This document shows, piece by piece, positions 1-6,841 of a stretch of DNA of 15,413 nt. The translations under genes and the position numbers were made by a program. A model generated the notes under the pieces. The model saw nothing but the letters and a program-made list of their open reading frames with translations, was not told where the DNA came from and searched no databases. The stretch is from Trebonia sp. (GTDB lineage Bacteria > Actinomycetota > Actinomycetes > Streptosporangiales > Streptosporangiaceae), in the NCBI GenBank assembly GCA_030038035.1, contig JASHPP010000247.1, forward strand, positions 1 to 15,413. The letters are read 5' to 3'. Each line of letters opens with the position of its first letter. Position 1 is the first letter of the stretch.

Positions 1-123
1 GGCCCGCCCGCTCCGCCCGCGGCGTCCGCTCCGCCCGCGGCGTCCGCTCCGCTCGGCCCGCCCGCGCCAGGCTCCCCCGACGGTGAGCCGCCGACGGCAG
101 GCAGACCCCCGACACCGACTTAG
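1..123 (+). other. possible 3' end of an upstream gene, cut by the window edge
   Basis: Frame 1 is open from the first base to a TAG at 121-123 and would encode about 40 residues rich in Pro, Ala and Gly. Such tails are common at the ends of actinobacterial membrane or secreted proteins. However, GC-rich DNA is often open by chance and the peptide has no recognisable domain, so this is only a possibility. The TAG sits inside the left arm of the 16-bp inverted repeat at 116-189, a position that would suit a gene end followed by a terminator or a mobile palindrome. Confidence 0.2.
8..55. repeat. 18-bp GC-rich tandem repeat, about 2.6 copies
   Basis: The unit CCGCTCCGCCCGCGGCGT occurs perfectly at 8-25 and 26-43 and starts again at 44. 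The period is a multiple of three, so it would add six residues per copy (Ala/Pro/Ser-rich in frame 1) if the region is coding. Confidence 0.7.
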
Positions 124-189
124 GATACGAACGGCTCATTTTCGCGGGCGATTTGTCCCTTTTCGGGCTGCGTTTCGTATCCTAAGTCG
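116..189. repeat. perfect 16-bp inverted repeat with a 42-base centre
   Basis: CGACTTAGGATACGAA at 116-131 is matched exactly by its reverse complement at 174-189. The 42 bases between contain two TTTTCG blocks. The arms are much richer in A and T than the surroundings. The unit could be a 74-bp miniature palindromic element, a long-looped terminator for a gene ending at 121-123, or a pair of operator sites. Nothing in the window decides between these. Confidence 0.8.
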
Positions 190-414
190 CCGCCCTAGCC
201 GGAAGGCCGCCCGAAATGAGTAGATTGCGGCGTTTCGGAGCGACAGTCACCTGCTCCGCCGCGCGTAGCCGATCGCGGTCCTTTCCCTAGCGCCTCAGAA
301 GTCCCGGAAGTGTTACTTTGCACACTCCCTGCATGGACATTCCAGACATTTTGCCTGCCAAAATAGTCATGGAGTGTGCAGAGTGGACGCCAGTGGCCCC
401 TGTGACGAATGCGG
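190..414. other. gene-free stretch downstream of the MerR gene
   Basis: I see no convincing coding region here. Open frames on the minus strand through this stretch are out of frame with the MerR gene and have no domain-like content. The only clear structure is the hairpin at 319-380. Together with 1-189 this makes about 414 bases without a confident gene. Confidence 0.5.
319..380. terminator. long nested hairpin, possible terminator of the MerR gene
   Basis: The outer arms TGCACACTCC (319-328) and GGAGTGTGCA (371-380) are perfect complements. Inside, GAC-ATTTTG (345-353) pairs with CAAAAT-a-GTC (359-368) around a 5-base loop. The structure lies 35 bases past the stop of the minus-strand MerR gene at 415, where a terminator would be expected. 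There is no T-tract on either strand, so factor-independent termination is not assured. It is clearly more AT-rich than the flanks and could also be a small mobile hairpin. Confidence 0.4.
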
Positions 415-849
415 TCACGCCAGAGGCGTGCCAGGGCCACGGCCAGCACCGGGGCCAGGGCCAGCACCGGGGCCAGGGCCAGCACCGGGACCGGGGCCGC
501 GCAGGGCGCCGAGTGCGCGCAGCGCCCGCTCCTTCTCGAAGTCGAGCGCCCGCCCTGGCGTGGCCGGCACGTGCCCGGTCCGCCGTCCGAGGTCCGCGAC
601 CGCCGCGCGGACGGAGGGCTCGGTGAGCACGCGCAATCCGAACGCGAGCGCGGCGGGCGTGATGTCGTAGCGCCGCTCGAGCTGCACGGCCACCGTGATC
701 GCGGCCAGGTCCCCGTCGGTGAACTGCCGGTGCGCCGACCCCCGCCCCGAAGCCCGGTCCCGCAACTGCGGGAGCAAGCCCAGATCCTCGCGGTAGCGGA
801 GCATCCGGGGGGACATGCCAAGACGCTTCGCCGCTTCCGTGATGCGCAT
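415..849 (-). CDS. MerR-family transcriptional regulator, small
   Basis: A 144-residue protein with a MerR-type winged helix at its N-terminus: residues 3-26 read TEAAKRLGMSPRMLRYREDLGL and nearby residues, the usual helix-turn-helix plus a variant of the RYYE signature (here RYRE), followed by the wing motif HRQFTDGDL (about 40-48). Such proteins bind dyad DNA between the -35 and -10 of their target promoters. No metal-binding cysteines or effector domain are visible; residues 50-115 probably form the dimerisation helix. The tail from about 118 is a Gly-Pro-Ala repeat made by an 18-bp DNA repeat. I chose the ATG at 847-849 because the domain begins there and a TAAGAT -10 box lies 7 bases upstream, which suggests a leaderless mRNA; GTG at 853-855 is an alternative. 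It is divergent from ahcY. The target and effector are unknown. Confidence 0.75.
   Translation of the reverse strand: MRITEAAKRLGMSPRMLRYREDLGLLPQLRDRASGRGSAHRQFTDGDLAAITVAVQLERRYDITPAALAFGLRVLTEPSVRAAVADLGRRTGHVPATPGRALDFEKERALRALGALRGPGPGAGPGPGAGPGPGAGRGPGTPLA
441..494. repeat. 18-bp tandem repeat encoding the Gly-Pro-Ala tail of the MerR protein
   Basis: GGCCAGCACCGGGGCCAG is present exactly at 441-458 and 459-476, and a third, slightly altered copy starts at 477. Read on the minus strand in the MerR frame it gives repeats of GPGPGA. Copy number could vary between strains without breaking the frame. Confidence 0.75.
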
Positions 850-856
850 GCCCACG

Positions 857-877
857 ATCTTAACATTCTCTTGTAAG
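857..877 (-). promoter_or_regulatory. candidate MerR autoregulated promoter and dyad operator
   Basis: On the minus strand TAAGAT (plus-strand 857-862) is a good -10 box placed 7 bases before the MerR ATG. It overlaps an imperfect dyad, CTTAACA (859-865) and TTGTAAG (871-877), matching at 5 of 7 positions. A dyad lying upstream of and across the -10 box is the usual site for a MerR-type protein. The -35 is weak (TTATGG, spacer about 20), which fits the long spacers of MerR-controlled promoters. Inference only. Confidence 0.4.
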
Positions 878-977
878 AAACAGCCATAAGCGCGTGCGCG
901 ACCGGCATCCCATCCCGTAGCGTCGTCATCGTCACCAGGGATCACCAAGCCACTTCGGCGGCCACCCAGCCTTGCGC

Positions 978-1021
978 TGAACACGGTGAACGCGATGAAC
1001 GCGCTGAACACGATGAAGGAG
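978..1021 (+). promoter_or_regulatory. four 9-bp repeats running into the ahcY ribosome binding site
   Basis: TGAACACGG, TGAACGCGA, TGAACGCGC and TGAACACGA follow one another without gaps at 978-1013, and a fifth degenerate unit (TGAAGGAGT, from 1014) supplies the Shine-Dalgarno GAAGGAG at 1015-1021. The ahcY ATG is 7 bases further. The repeats are in frame with a short open frame that ends at TGA 1037-1039, overlapping the ahcY start. I do not see a match to the SAH riboswitch consensus here. Confidence 0.6.
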
Positions 1022-1028
1022 TTAGTGC

Positions 1029-2468
1029 ATGAGCACTGAACCGTACAAGGTCGCTGACATTTCCCTCGCCGGCTTCGGCCGCAAGGAGATCGAGCTCGCC
1101 GAGCACGAGATGCCCGGGCTGATGGCGGTCCGCGCCGAGCACGCGGAAACGCAGCCGCTCAAGGGCGCCCGGATCACCGGCTCGCTGCACATGACGATCC
1201 AGACCGCGGTCCTGATCGAGACCCTCACCGCCCTGGGCGCGCAGGTCCGCTGGGCGAGCTGCAACATCTTCTCGACCCAGGACCACGCGGCGGCGGCCGT
1301 CGCGGTCGGGCCGGACGGCACCCCCGACGACCCGAAGGGCATCCCGGTCTTCGCCTGGAAGGGCGAGACGCTCGAGGAGTACTGGTGGTGCACCGAGCAG
1401 GCGCTGACCTGGCCCGGCGGCGGACCGCCGAACATGGTCCTCGACGACGGCGGCGACGCCACCCTGTTCGTCCACAAGGGGGCCGAGTACGAGCAGGCGG
1501 GCGCCGTCCCCAGCCCGAGCGAGGACGACAGCGAGGAGTGGCTGGTCATCCTCGGCCGGCTGCGCAACTCCCTGGCCGACCACCCCGGCAAGTGGACCGC
1601 GGCGGCGCAGACCATCAAGGGCGTCACCGAGGAGACCACGACCGGCGTGCACCGGCTGTATGAGATGGCCAAGGCCGGCACGCTCAGGTTCCCTGCGATC
1701 AACGTCAACGACTCGGTGACCAAGTCCAAGTTCGACAACAAGTACGGCTGCAGGCACAGCCTCGTGGACGGCATCAACCGCGGCACCGACGTGCTGATCG
1801 GCGGCAAGGTGGCGCTGGTCTGCGGCTACGGCGACGTGGGCAAGGGCTGCGCGGAGAGCCTGCGCGGCCAGGGAGCGCGGGTGATTATCACCGAGATCGA
1901 CCCGATCTGCGCGCTGCAGGCGGCGATGGACGGCTACCAGGTCACCACGCTGGAGGACATCCTCCCGCAGGTGGACATCTTCGTCACCGCCACAGGCAAC
2001 AAGGACATCATCACCGCTGACCAGATGTCCCGGATGAAGCACCAGGCGATCGTGGGCAACATCGGTCACTTCGACAACGAGATCGACATGGCCGGCCTGG
2101 CCGCGATCCCGGGGATCAAGAAGATCAACGTCAAGCCGCAGGTCGACGAGTGGATGTTCCCCGACGGGCACACGATCATCGTGCTGTCCGAGGGACGCCT
2201 GCTGAACCTCGGCAACGCGACCGGGCACCCGAGCTTCGTGATGAGCAACAGCTTCACCAACCAGGTGATGGCGCAGATCGAGATCTTCACCAAGACCGAC
2301 CAGTACCCGCTCGGCGTGTACACGCTGCCCAAGCACCTGGACGAGAAGGTCGCCCGGCTGCACCTGGACGCACTCGGCGTGAAGCTGACCGCGCTGTCCA
2401 AGGAGCAGGCGGACTACATCGGCGTGCCGGTGGAGGGCCCGTACAAGCCGGACCACTACCGGTACTGA
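1029..2468 (+). CDS. ahcY: adenosylhomocysteinase (S-adenosyl-L-homocysteine hydrolase)
   Basis: Cytosolic NAD-dependent enzyme that splits S-adenosylhomocysteine, the by-product of all SAM methyltransferases, into adenosine and homocysteine. The 479-residue length is usual for the bacterial form with its 40-residue insert (here about 148-198). Active-site landmarks are intact: H54, DDGGD at 139-143, EETTTG at 201-206, and K232/D236/N237/C241 within [11 protein letters not shown]. The Rossmann motif GYGDVGKG is at 266-273, and the C-terminal KPDHYRY, which reaches into the neighbour subunit's NAD site, is complete. The ATG follows a strong GAAGGAG at 1015-1021. A paralogue starts 10 bases after the stop, so the two are probably co-transcribed. 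Confidence 0.97.
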   Translation: MSTEPYKVADISLAGFGRKEIELAEHEMPGLMAVRAEHAETQPLKGARITGSLHMTIQTAVLIETLTALGAQVRWASCNIFSTQDHAAAAVAVGPDGTPDDPKGIPVFAWKGETLEEYWWCTEQALTWPGGGPPNMVLDDGGDATLFVHKGAEYEQAGAVPSPSEDDSEEWLVILGRLRNSLADHPGKWTAAAQTIKGVTEETTTGVHRLYEMAKAGTLRFPAINVNDSVTKSKFDNKYGCRHSLVDGINRGTDVLIGGKVALVCGYGDVGKGCAESLRGQGARVIITEIDPICALQAAMDGYQVTTLEDILPQVDIFVTATGNKDIITADQMSRMKHQAIVGNIGHFDNEIDMAGLAAIPGIKKINVKPQVDEWMFPDGHTIIVLSEGRLLNLGNATGHPSFVMSNSFTNQVMAQIEIFTKTDQYPLGVYTLPKHLDEKVARLHLDALGVKLTALSKEQADYIGVPVEGPYKPDHYRY

Positions 2469-2478
2469 GTCTCGCCCG

Positions 2479-3879
2479 ATGATCGGCGGGTTCTCACCGG
2501 ACGAATACATCGCCGACCCCGGCCTCGCTGAGGTCGGGGATCGGCGTATCCAGTATTCCGAACGGTCCATGCCGCTCCTGACGGCCCTGGCTCGCCGTTT
2601 CAGTGTGGAGCGGCCATTCGACGGGATGGCGGTGGCGGCCTGCCTGCACGTGACGCCGGAGACGGCGGTGCTGGTCCGGCTGCTGCGTGCCGCCGGGGCC
2701 CGGGTGACGCTGGCGGCGTCCAATCCGCTGTCCACCCAGGACGACATCGCCGCCGCGCTGGCGGCCACCGACGGTGTCGCGGTGTTCGCCCGCGCCGGTG
2801 TGGACCGGCGCACCTATTACGAGCACATCGCGCTCGCGCTCGGCGCCGACGGGGCGCAAGGGCCGGACCTGGTCATCGACGACGGCGGTGACCTGGTCAG
2901 CACGCTGCTTGCCCCCGGGGGGACGACCCCCCCGGTGACCCCCCCGCATGGGGGGACTGCCCGTCCCCGCATTCCCCCCGGGGCCCGTCCCCCCATGCAC
3001 CCCGGGGCCCGTCCCCGCATTCCCCCCGGGGCCCGTCCCCCCAAATTCCCGCTCGGCGGGTGCGAGGGGACGACCACCGGCGTGCTGCGCCTGCGCCGGA
3101 TGGCGGCCGAGGGCGCGCTGGCGTTCCCCATGATCGCGGCAAGCGACACGCCGGCCAAGCGGCTCGTGGACAACACGCACGGCACGGGGCAGTCCGTCAT
3201 CGACGGGCTGCTGCGCGCGAGCGGGGTCCTGCTGGCCGGGAAGACCGTGGTGGTCGCCGGGTTCGGCACGTGCGGGGTCGGGATCGCCGAGTGCGCCCGC
3301 GGCCTCGGGGCCCGGGTGCTGATCACCGAGGTGGACCCGGTGCGGGCGCTAGACGCGGTGCTGCGCGGGTTTGGCGTGCTCACGCTGGCCGACGCGGCGC
3401 CGCTCGGCGAGGTGTTCATCACGGCGACCGGCTCGGCGGAGGTGATCACCGGCGAGCACATGGCGGCGATGCGGGACGGCGCGATTCTCGCCAACGCCGG
3501 GCACTTCGACGTCGAGATCGACGTGCGGGGGCTGCACGACCTGGCGGTCGCCGTGCACCCCGACGTGCGCCCGCACACCGACGCGTTCGAACTCCCCGAC
3601 GGCCGCCGCCTGCTCCTGCTGGCCGAAGGCCGCGTCGTCAACCTCGTCGCCGCCGACGGGCACCCACCCGAGGTAATGGACCTGGCGTTCGGCATCGAGG
3701 CGCTCGCCCTCGCCTGGCTGGCGGGCAACGCGGAGAAGCTGGCCCCCGACGTGCACCCCGTCCCGCCGGACATCGACGCCGAGGCCGCCCGGCTGGTGCT
3801 CGCCGCGCTCGGCGCCGAGATCGACTCGCTCACCGCCGCCCAGCGCGCCTACCTCGCCTCCTGGCGGCTCGGCTCCTGA
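2479..3879 (+). CDS. archaeal-like adenosylhomocysteinase paralogue with an inserted proline-rich segment and altered active site
   Basis: A 466-residue relative of the preceding enzyme. It lacks the 40-residue bacterial insert, has Thr (T236) where AhcY has the NAD-site Cys, reads DNTHGTGQS, and ends in QRAYLASWRLGS without KPDHYRY; these are traits of the shorter archaeal/Thermotoga type. Retained landmarks: H57, DDGGD at 134-138, TTT at 198-200, K227/D231/N232, GFGTCG at 261-266 and GHFDVEID at 341-348. Two oddities: residues 145-191 are a Pro/Gly/Arg repeat block absent from relatives, and the residue just before TTT, normally the catalytic-site Glu, is Gly (G197). Removing the insert would leave about 420 residues, the usual length. 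No Shine-Dalgarno is seen before ATG 2479; translation is probably coupled to ahcY. It may be inactive, or act on a modified substrate such as S-inosylhomocysteine, as described for the methanogen enzyme. Confidence 0.88.
   Translation: MIGGFSPDEYIADPGLAEVGDRRIQYSERSMPLLTALARRFSVERPFDGMAVAACLHVTPETAVLVRLLRAAGARVTLAASNPLSTQDDIAAALAATDGVAVFARAGVDRRTYYEHIALALGADGAQGPDLVIDDGGDLVSTLLAPGGTTPPVTPPHGGTARPRIPPGARPPMHPGARPRIPPGARPPKFPLGGCEGTTTGVLRLRRMAAEGALAFPMIAASDTPAKRLVDNTHGTGQSVIDGLLRASGVLLAGKTVVVAGFGTCGVGIAECARGLGARVLITEVDPVRALDAVLRGFGVLTLADAAPLGEVFITATGSAEVITGEHMAAMRDGAILANAGHFDVEIDVRGLHDLAVAVHPDVRPHTDAFELPDGRRLLLLAEGRVVNLVAADGHPPEVMDLAFGIEALALAWLAGNAEKLAPDVHPVPPDIDAEAARLVLAALGAEIDSLTAAQRAYLASWRLGS
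2911..3054. repeat. palindrome-rich element inserted in frame inside the SAHH paralogue
   Basis: The first part holds a near-palindrome at 2915-2935 (CCGGGGGGACGA then seven C and GG), whose core recurs inverted at 13784-13803. The second part is four 24-bp units at 2959-2982, 2983-3006, 3007-3030 and 3031-3054, each encoding eight residues of the type ARPxxxPG. GCATGGGGGGAC (2946-2957) and GTCCCCCCATGC (2987-2998) are a perfect 12-bp inverted pair. The conserved frame resumes at GGCEGTTTGV. Confidence 0.8.
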
Positions 3880-3903
3880 CGCGCGCGAGGCACGTCGGCG
3901 TCC

Positions 3904-3919
3904 CACCGCTGTCGCGGTG
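3904..3919. terminator. GC hairpin between convergent genes
   Basis: CACCGC (3904-3909) and GCGGTG (3914-3919) form a 6-bp stem with a TGTC loop. It lies 24 bases after the SAHH paralogue stop and 19 bases past the end of the convergent membrane-protein gene, so it could serve both. There is no T-tract, which is common for actinobacterial terminators. Confidence 0.4.
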
Positions 3920-3938
3920 CCGCGGCTAAGCGCGCGCG

Positions 3939-5216
3939 CTAATCGGCGGCCCCCACGAGGAGCGGCTGATCCGGTGGAGTCGGCACGGTCCGTTCTGGAT
4001 GATGGATCTTCGTCAGCGCCAGCCAGGCGAGCAGCGCAAGCGGGTAGACGAAGTAGCCGAACCGGGTCGTCGGGTCCAGCACGAACATGACCGTGTAGCC
4101 GACCGTGAGCCGCCAGGCCGCATCCCGCGCGTCGCGCGGCGGTCGCAGGAGAATCCACGCCGCGAACGCCGCGGCGGCCAGGACCATCAGCGTGATCGCG
4201 GTCCAGTGGCCGATCGGGCCGAGTTCGGCGATGAGATGGCCGGGCAGCGGGCTCGCCGCGGGGGTCTTGTGCTTGGTAAGCCCGAGCGGGTAGTCGAAGA
4301 GGTTCTGCTTAACGGCCTTGACGGCATCCGGCGTGGCCAGCGCCTCGGGTGCCGCAAGCGCCGTGAGGATGCCCGTCGCCGCTACCGCGGTCGCGGCGAA
4401 CCTGGTGGCGATGCGCGGCGAGTACCGGACCCAGGCCATGACCGCGAGCACGGGGACGGCCGCCCACGCCGTCGTCTTCATCGCGCAGGCGATGGCGAGC
4501 ACCGCGCCAGCCCAGACCAGCTTGCCGCGGGTGGCCAGCGCGAGCGTCAGGCCGAGCAGCGCGATGACCGGCGGGTCGGTGACGCCCAGCGCCAGCTGGA
4601 AGGCGATCAGCGGGGAGGCGACCGCGAAGGCGGTAAGCCAGGCGGCCTGGCGGCGGCAGCTCGCGCAGCCGCGCAGCCGGTGCGGGGACATGACCGCGAA
4701 CGCCACGGCGAGCACCGCGATCGTGGTCACCGAGACCCAGATCCGGGGGTCGCCGAGCACGCCGGTCAGGCCCGCCGACCGCGGCAGACCGAACACCTCC
4801 ATGACCGGCAGGTACGGGTTGTAGGACTTCCAGTCCTGCAGCTGGCTCGGCGGCAGGTACGGTGTGCCGTACTTGAGCAGGTGCTGGGCCGACTGGCCGA
4901 TGACCAGCACCTCGGCGGTGGCGGGCACCCGGGTCACCAGCCAGAGCAGGGGCGCGACCAGCGCGCCGCCCACCGCCACGGCGAGCGGCAGCAGCCAGCC
5001 CTCGCCGAACCAGAGCAGCATGGCCGTGACCGCGTAGCCACCGAAAGCCCAGACGGCCCAGTCACGGTCGGCATGGCCGGTGAAGACCGCCATCGCCAGC
5101 GCGTAGATCGTGAAGGCGCCAAACCACACCGCTACTACGCGGCGCCCGGGCCACACGTCGTGTGCCTGCCCCGCTGCCTGGGCGCCATGAGCCCCTGCCA
5201 CGCACACAGTATCCAT
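3939..5216 (-). CDS. polytopic membrane protein, possibly a GT87/DUF2029-type glycosyltransferase
   Basis: A 425-residue protein dominated by hydrophobic segments; I count roughly nine to eleven membrane spans from about residue 26 to 410, with a short charged N-terminus and a polar C-terminus. The loop at about 112-145, containing GTPYLP, DWKSYNPYLP and a following PR, and the late DPTTRFGYFVYPL motif (about 382-394) resemble the GT-C fold mannosyltransferase-like family GT87/DUF2029, which uses polyprenyl-phosphate sugars in the envelope. No acidic catalytic motif can be assigned with confidence. The ATG at 5214-5216 has a TACAGT -10-like box 8 bases upstream, which would give a leaderless mRNA; GTG at 5235-5237 would add seven residues. 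It lies 79 bases downstream of ung on the same strand. Function is otherwise unknown. Confidence 0.75.
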   Translation of the reverse strand: MDTVCVAGAHGAQAAGQAHDVWPGRRVVAVWFGAFTIYALAMAVFTGHADRDWAVWAFGGYAVTAMLLWFGEGWLLPLAVAVGGALVAPLLWLVTRVPATAEVLVIGQSAQHLLKYGTPYLPPSQLQDWKSYNPYLPVMEVFGLPRSAGLTGVLGDPRIWVSVTTIAVLAVAFAVMSPHRLRGCASCRRQAAWLTAFAVASPLIAFQLALGVTDPPVIALLGLTLALATRGKLVWAGAVLAIACAMKTTAWAAVPVLAVMAWVRYSPRIATRFAATAVAATGILTALAAPEALATPDAVKAVKQNLFDYPLGLTKHKTPAASPLPGHLIAELGPIGHWTAITLMVLAAAAFAAWILLRPPRDARDAAWRLTVGYTVMFVLDPTTRFGYFVYPLALLAWLALTKIHHPERTVPTPPDQPLLVGAAD

Positions 5217-5269
5217 GGTAGAGAACTGTAAAGTCACGGACGGCCGGCGCGCATCGGCCGGGGTGCGTA

Positions 5270-5284
5270 GTCCCCGCGGGGGAC
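5270..5284 (-). terminator. GC hairpin after ung
   Basis: GTCCCC (5270-5275) and GGGGAC (5279-5284) form a perfect 6-bp stem around GCG, 11 bases beyond the ung stop. A second palindromic pair, CGGCCG at 5241-5246 and 5255-5260, follows. No T-tract. It may separate ung from the membrane-protein gene or only attenuate read-through. Confidence 0.4.
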
Positions 5285-5295
5285 GTCCGTCCGGC

Positions 5296-5970
5296 TCAGG
5301 GCAGCTTCCAGTTCACGGGCTCGGCGTTCTGGCGCCGCAGCAGCTGGTTCGCCCGGCTGAACGGACGCGTGCCGAAAAACCCGTTGTGCGCGGACATCGG
5401 GCTCGGGTGCGCGGACTCGATGCGCGGGACGTCGCCGAGCACAGGGACCAGGCCGCGGGCGTCCCGCCCCCACAGGATGGCCACCAGCGGCCGGCCTCGC
5501 CCGGCCAGCGCCCGGATGGCCTGCTCGGTGACTTCCTCCCAGCCCTTGCCGCGGTGCGAGCCCGGCCGGCCCGGCTCGACGGTCAGCACCCGGTTGAGCA
5601 GGAGCACGCCGCGTTCGGCCCACGGGGTGAGGTCGCCGGTGGCGGGAGTGGGGTAGCCGAGGTCCGCCGAGTACTCGTGGAATATGTTCACCAGGCTGCC
5701 CGGCAGCCTGATGACCTGCGGGTCTACCGAGAAGGCGAGCCCGACCGCGTGGCCTGGCGTCGGGTACGGATCCTGGCCGACGATCAGCACCTTGACGTCG
5801 TCGAACGGCTGCTTGAAGGCGCGCAGCACGTTGTCGCCGGACGGCAGGTACCTCTTGCCTGCCGCGATCTGCTCGCGCAGGAAGTCGCCCATTGCCGCGA
5901 TCTGGTCCTTAACCGGGTCAAGGGCGGCGGCCCAGCCTGCCTCGACCATGGTGGCCAACTGCTGCGGCAT
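5296..5970 (-). CDS. ung: uracil-DNA glycosylase, family 1
   Basis: Removes uracil from DNA arising from cytosine deamination or dUMP incorporation, starting base-excision repair; this matters in a GC-rich genome. The 224-residue protein has all family-1 landmarks: the water-activating loop [11 protein letters not shown] with D67, the uracil-stacking F80 in GLAFSV, N126 in LLLN, and the minor-groove loop HPSPMSAH with H188. The variant GQDPYP, instead of GQDPYH, is usual in actinobacteria. I start at ATG 5968-5970 ([13 protein letters not shown]), which matches the usual family beginning; a frame open further upstream to 6141 would add 57 residues of no family resemblance and run into the mtrA leader. 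No clear Shine-Dalgarno is visible. It is divergent from mtrA, with a 186-base shared upstream region. Confidence 0.95.
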   Translation of the reverse strand: MPQQLATMVEAGWAAALDPVKDQIAAMGDFLREQIAAGKRYLPSGDNVLRAFKQPFDDVKVLIVGQDPYPTPGHAVGLAFSVDPQVIRLPGSLVNIFHEYSADLGYPTPATGDLTPWAERGVLLLNRVLTVEPGRPGSHRGKGWEEVTEQAIRALAGRGRPLVAILWGRDARGLVPVLGDVPRIESAHPSPMSAHNGFFGTRPFSRANQLLRRQNAEPVNWKLP

Positions 5971-6063
5971 GGGGCGAACTCTAGTGCTCAACGTGGCGCG
6001 CGGGGCGTGCATTACGCTGGTAAACGGGCTCCTGGGTAGTGCGGAGCTGATAAAAAGGGGTAA

Positions 6064-6095
6064 CCTGCGCATGCTGGGCGCAGGATGTGCGCAGG
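6064..6095 (+). promoter_or_regulatory. inverted repeat in the mtrA upstream region
   Basis: CCTGCGC (6064-6070) can pair with GCGCAGG at 6078-6084 or with a second copy at 6089-6095, giving two mutually exclusive hairpins about 60-90 bases before the mtrA start. The shared ung/mtrA region should hold promoters for both genes, but I could not place a convincing -35/-10 pair. Confidence 0.35.
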
Positions 6096-6156
6096 CGTCA
6101 CCGTCTGTCGCCGTGGGTGCTCTGCTTGGAGCCAGATACATGGAACGATGTGGCCC

Positions 6157-6834
6157 ATGAAAGGACGTGTGCTAGTCGTCGACGACGACGCGGCGCTCGC
6201 GGAGATGCTCGGCATCGTGCTCCGCGGTGAGGGGTTTGAGCCGACCTTCGTGGCCGACGGAGACAAGGCGATGGAGGTCTTCCGTGACACGCGGCCGGAC
6301 CTGGTCCTGCTCGACCTGATGCTTCCCGGTTCGGACGGGATCGACGTGTGCCGCCAGATCAGGGGCGAGTCGGGCGTGCCGATCGTCATGCTGACGGCGA
6401 AGACCGACACGGTCGACGTGGTCCTCGGGCTGGAGTCCGGCGCGGACGACTACATCCTCAAGCCGTTCAAGTCCAAGGAGCTCGTCGCCAGGATCAGGGC
6501 GCGGCTGCGCCGGACGGACGAGCCCGCGCCGGAGATGCTGCAGATCGGGGACGTGTCCATCGACGTCGCCGGCCACTCGGTGAAGCGGAACGGCGAGACG
6601 CTCAGCCTCACGCCGCTGGAGTTCGACCTGCTGGTCGCGCTCGCCCGCAAGCCCAGGCAGGTGTTCACCCGCGAGGTGCTGCTCGAGCAGGTCTGGGGTT
6701 ACCGGCACGCCGCGGACACCCGGCTGGTGAACGTGCACGTGCAGCGGCTCCGGGCCAAGATCGAGCGGGACCCTGAGCACCCGGAGATCGTTGTCACCGT
6801 CCGCGGCGTCGGCTACAAGGCGGGACCCGGCTGA
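6157..6834 (+). CDS. mtrA: DNA-binding response regulator MtrA
   Basis: OmpR/PhoB-type regulator of the actinobacterial MtrAB system, which coordinates cell division, cell-wall remodelling, osmotic responses and development. The 225-residue length is typical. The receiver domain (1-118) has acidic pocket D10/D11, phospho-acceptor D53 in LLDLMLPG, T80 and K102 in KPF. The winged-helix domain (about 128-222) includes LTPLEFDLL, the recognition region [16 protein letters not shown] and the wing [12 protein letters not shown] 6157 is chosen because the receiver begins there and GGAACG lies about 11 bases upstream; ATG 6148 would add three residues. mtrB follows after 7 bases, so the pair is transcribed together. 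Confidence 0.97.
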   Translation: MKGRVLVVDDDAALAEMLGIVLRGEGFEPTFVADGDKAMEVFRDTRPDLVLLDLMLPGSDGIDVCRQIRGESGVPIVMLTAKTDTVDVVLGLESGADDYILKPFKSKELVARIRARLRRTDEPAPEMLQIGDVSIDVAGHSVKRNGETLSLTPLEFDLLVALARKPRQVFTREVLLEQVWGYRHAADTRLVNVHVQRLRAKIERDPEHPEIVVTVRGVGYKAGPG

Positions 6835-6841
6835 TTTATTG

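Noticed and set aside
850..1028. SAH riboswitch upstream of ahcY
   Set aside because: Considered because such riboswitches precede SAH-recycling genes, but I could not find the conserved core or its pairing here. The 9-bp repeats are a different structure.
942..2813. Very long minus-strand open frame opposite ahcY
   Set aside because: It is the antisense shadow of ahcY and the paralogue start, caused by high GC at third positions. The translation is Arg/Val/Leu/Asp-rich without domains, while both plus-strand genes are well conserved.
2938..3054. CRISPR-like array
   Set aside because: The 24-bp units are contiguous, without unique spacers, and lie within a protein-coding frame.
5215..6039. 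Plus-strand open frame opposite ung
   Set aside because: The minus strand encodes a complete uracil-DNA glycosylase with all catalytic motifs. The plus frame has no recognisable content.
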